A DNA stretch of 64,000 nucleotides from Arthrobacter psychrolactophilus. Its GTDB lineage: Bacteria > Actinomycetota > Actinomycetes > Actinomycetales > Micrococcaceae. The stretch spans positions 346,063 through 410,062 of the forward strand of contig NZ_QJVC01000003.1 in assembly GCF_003219795.1 (NCBI RefSeq), read 5' to 3'. The notes under the pieces were generated by a model. The model worked only from the letters and a program-made list of their open reading frames with translations. It had not been told where the DNA came from and ran no database searches. The translations under genes were made by a program, and so were the position numbers. Positions 63,737 to 64,000 of the stretch are shown here, in pieces (position 1 is the stretch's first letter; each line of letters opens with the position of its first letter).

Positions 63737-64000
63737 TCGTTTCCCGGCACCAACACTGGGTGTTGGTGGGGTAGCTTGTTGGGTGTTCTTGTGGAACAAC
63801 AGTGTTTCTAGTATACAAGAATGTTTTCTCTACTTCTAACCCTGGTGGGGGTGGTGGGTAGTGATGAATATCCTTGTGTACTTGTTTTTTTGGTTTCCTT
63901 GGGTCAAATCAACTAAACCGGAATGGGTTTGTTGTTTGGGAACCACATAGTGAACGCGAGCAATCTTTGTGTATAAAGATTTGTGTGTTGTGTAAGTTAT
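63737..64000 (-). other. 23S-5S spacer of the rRNA operon
   Basis: The transcribed spacer upstream of 5S. On the minus strand it contains TGCTCGCGTTCACTATGTGG (63962-63943), a processing-region sequence common in actinobacterial 23S-5S spacers, and a GTGTTGGTG/CACCAACAC dyad next to 5S (63748-63768). The 23S 3' end lies at or beyond the right edge and is not in view with certainty. Confidence 0.8.

Noticed and set aside
1-64000. CRISPR array or insertion sequence
   Set aside because: No regularly spaced direct repeats and no transposase gene were seen anywhere in the window.

Overview
The window reads as a high-GC Gram-positive chromosome, most likely Micrococcaceae (Arthrobacter-like). The evidence is the actinobacterial 5S/23S spacer, the MsiK-type multi-sugar ABC ATPase, the DUF4032 protein, the SCO6880-type conjugation genes and the general codon usage. 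It has two parts joined at a tRNA-Thr(TGT) gene (47980-48053, minus strand): a mobile accessory region to the left and ordinary chromosome to the right.

Positions 1 to about 47980 look like the right-hand ~48 kb of an integrative and conjugative element (ICE) whose left end lies outside the window. From left to right it carries: a window-truncated DUF262/DUF1524 (GmrSD-like) protein; a complete class 1 DISARM operon on the minus strand (drmD-drmMI-drmA-drmB-drmC, 15551 to 1758) with every junction overlapping; a plus-strand mobilization unit (zinc-ribbon/coiled-coil protein, MobF relaxase-helicase, small membrane protein); an AT-rich orphan gene; and an ArdC-like antirestriction gene at the end of a long minus-strand transfer operon. 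That operon contains, in transcription order, a sigma-like factor, a TcpC/VirB8-like protein, an NlpC/P60 hydrolase, a small VirB2-like membrane protein, a TrbL/VirB6-like protein, an SCO6880 family protein, a VirB4-like ATPase, a TraG/VirD4-like coupling protein and a DUF4913 protein. It is interrupted by an oppositely oriented, AT-richer gene for a predicted membrane-anchored PIN-like protein. Next come a block of small regulators (ArsR-like, EspR-like and its partner, a winged helix, an excisionase), a minus-strand cassette with a 1739-residue nuclease-STAND NTPase protein and an unknown partner, a second excisionase and a tyrosine integrase that abuts the 3' end of tRNA-Thr.

Positions about 48000-64000 are chromosomal: a DsbA-like membrane thiol protein, otsA-otsB for trehalose, an msiK/ugpC-type ABC ATPase, a DUF4032 protein, a REP-like repeat block with a bidirectional terminator, a maltodextrin uptake operon (binding protein, MalF, MalG and a GH13 enzyme), a divergent GH13 alpha-glucosidase with a LacI-type regulator, and the 3' end of an rRNA operon (5S rRNA, minus strand).

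The parts fit together. The ICE moves by relaxase plus type IV secretion, is excised and integrated by integrase and Xis, avoids recipient restriction with ArdC, and carries several unrelated defence or defence-like modules. The best candidates for something undescribed are the STAND-nuclease cassette (39420-45995), which includes a small overlapping upstream ORF, and the PIN-like membrane protein placed inside the transfer operon.
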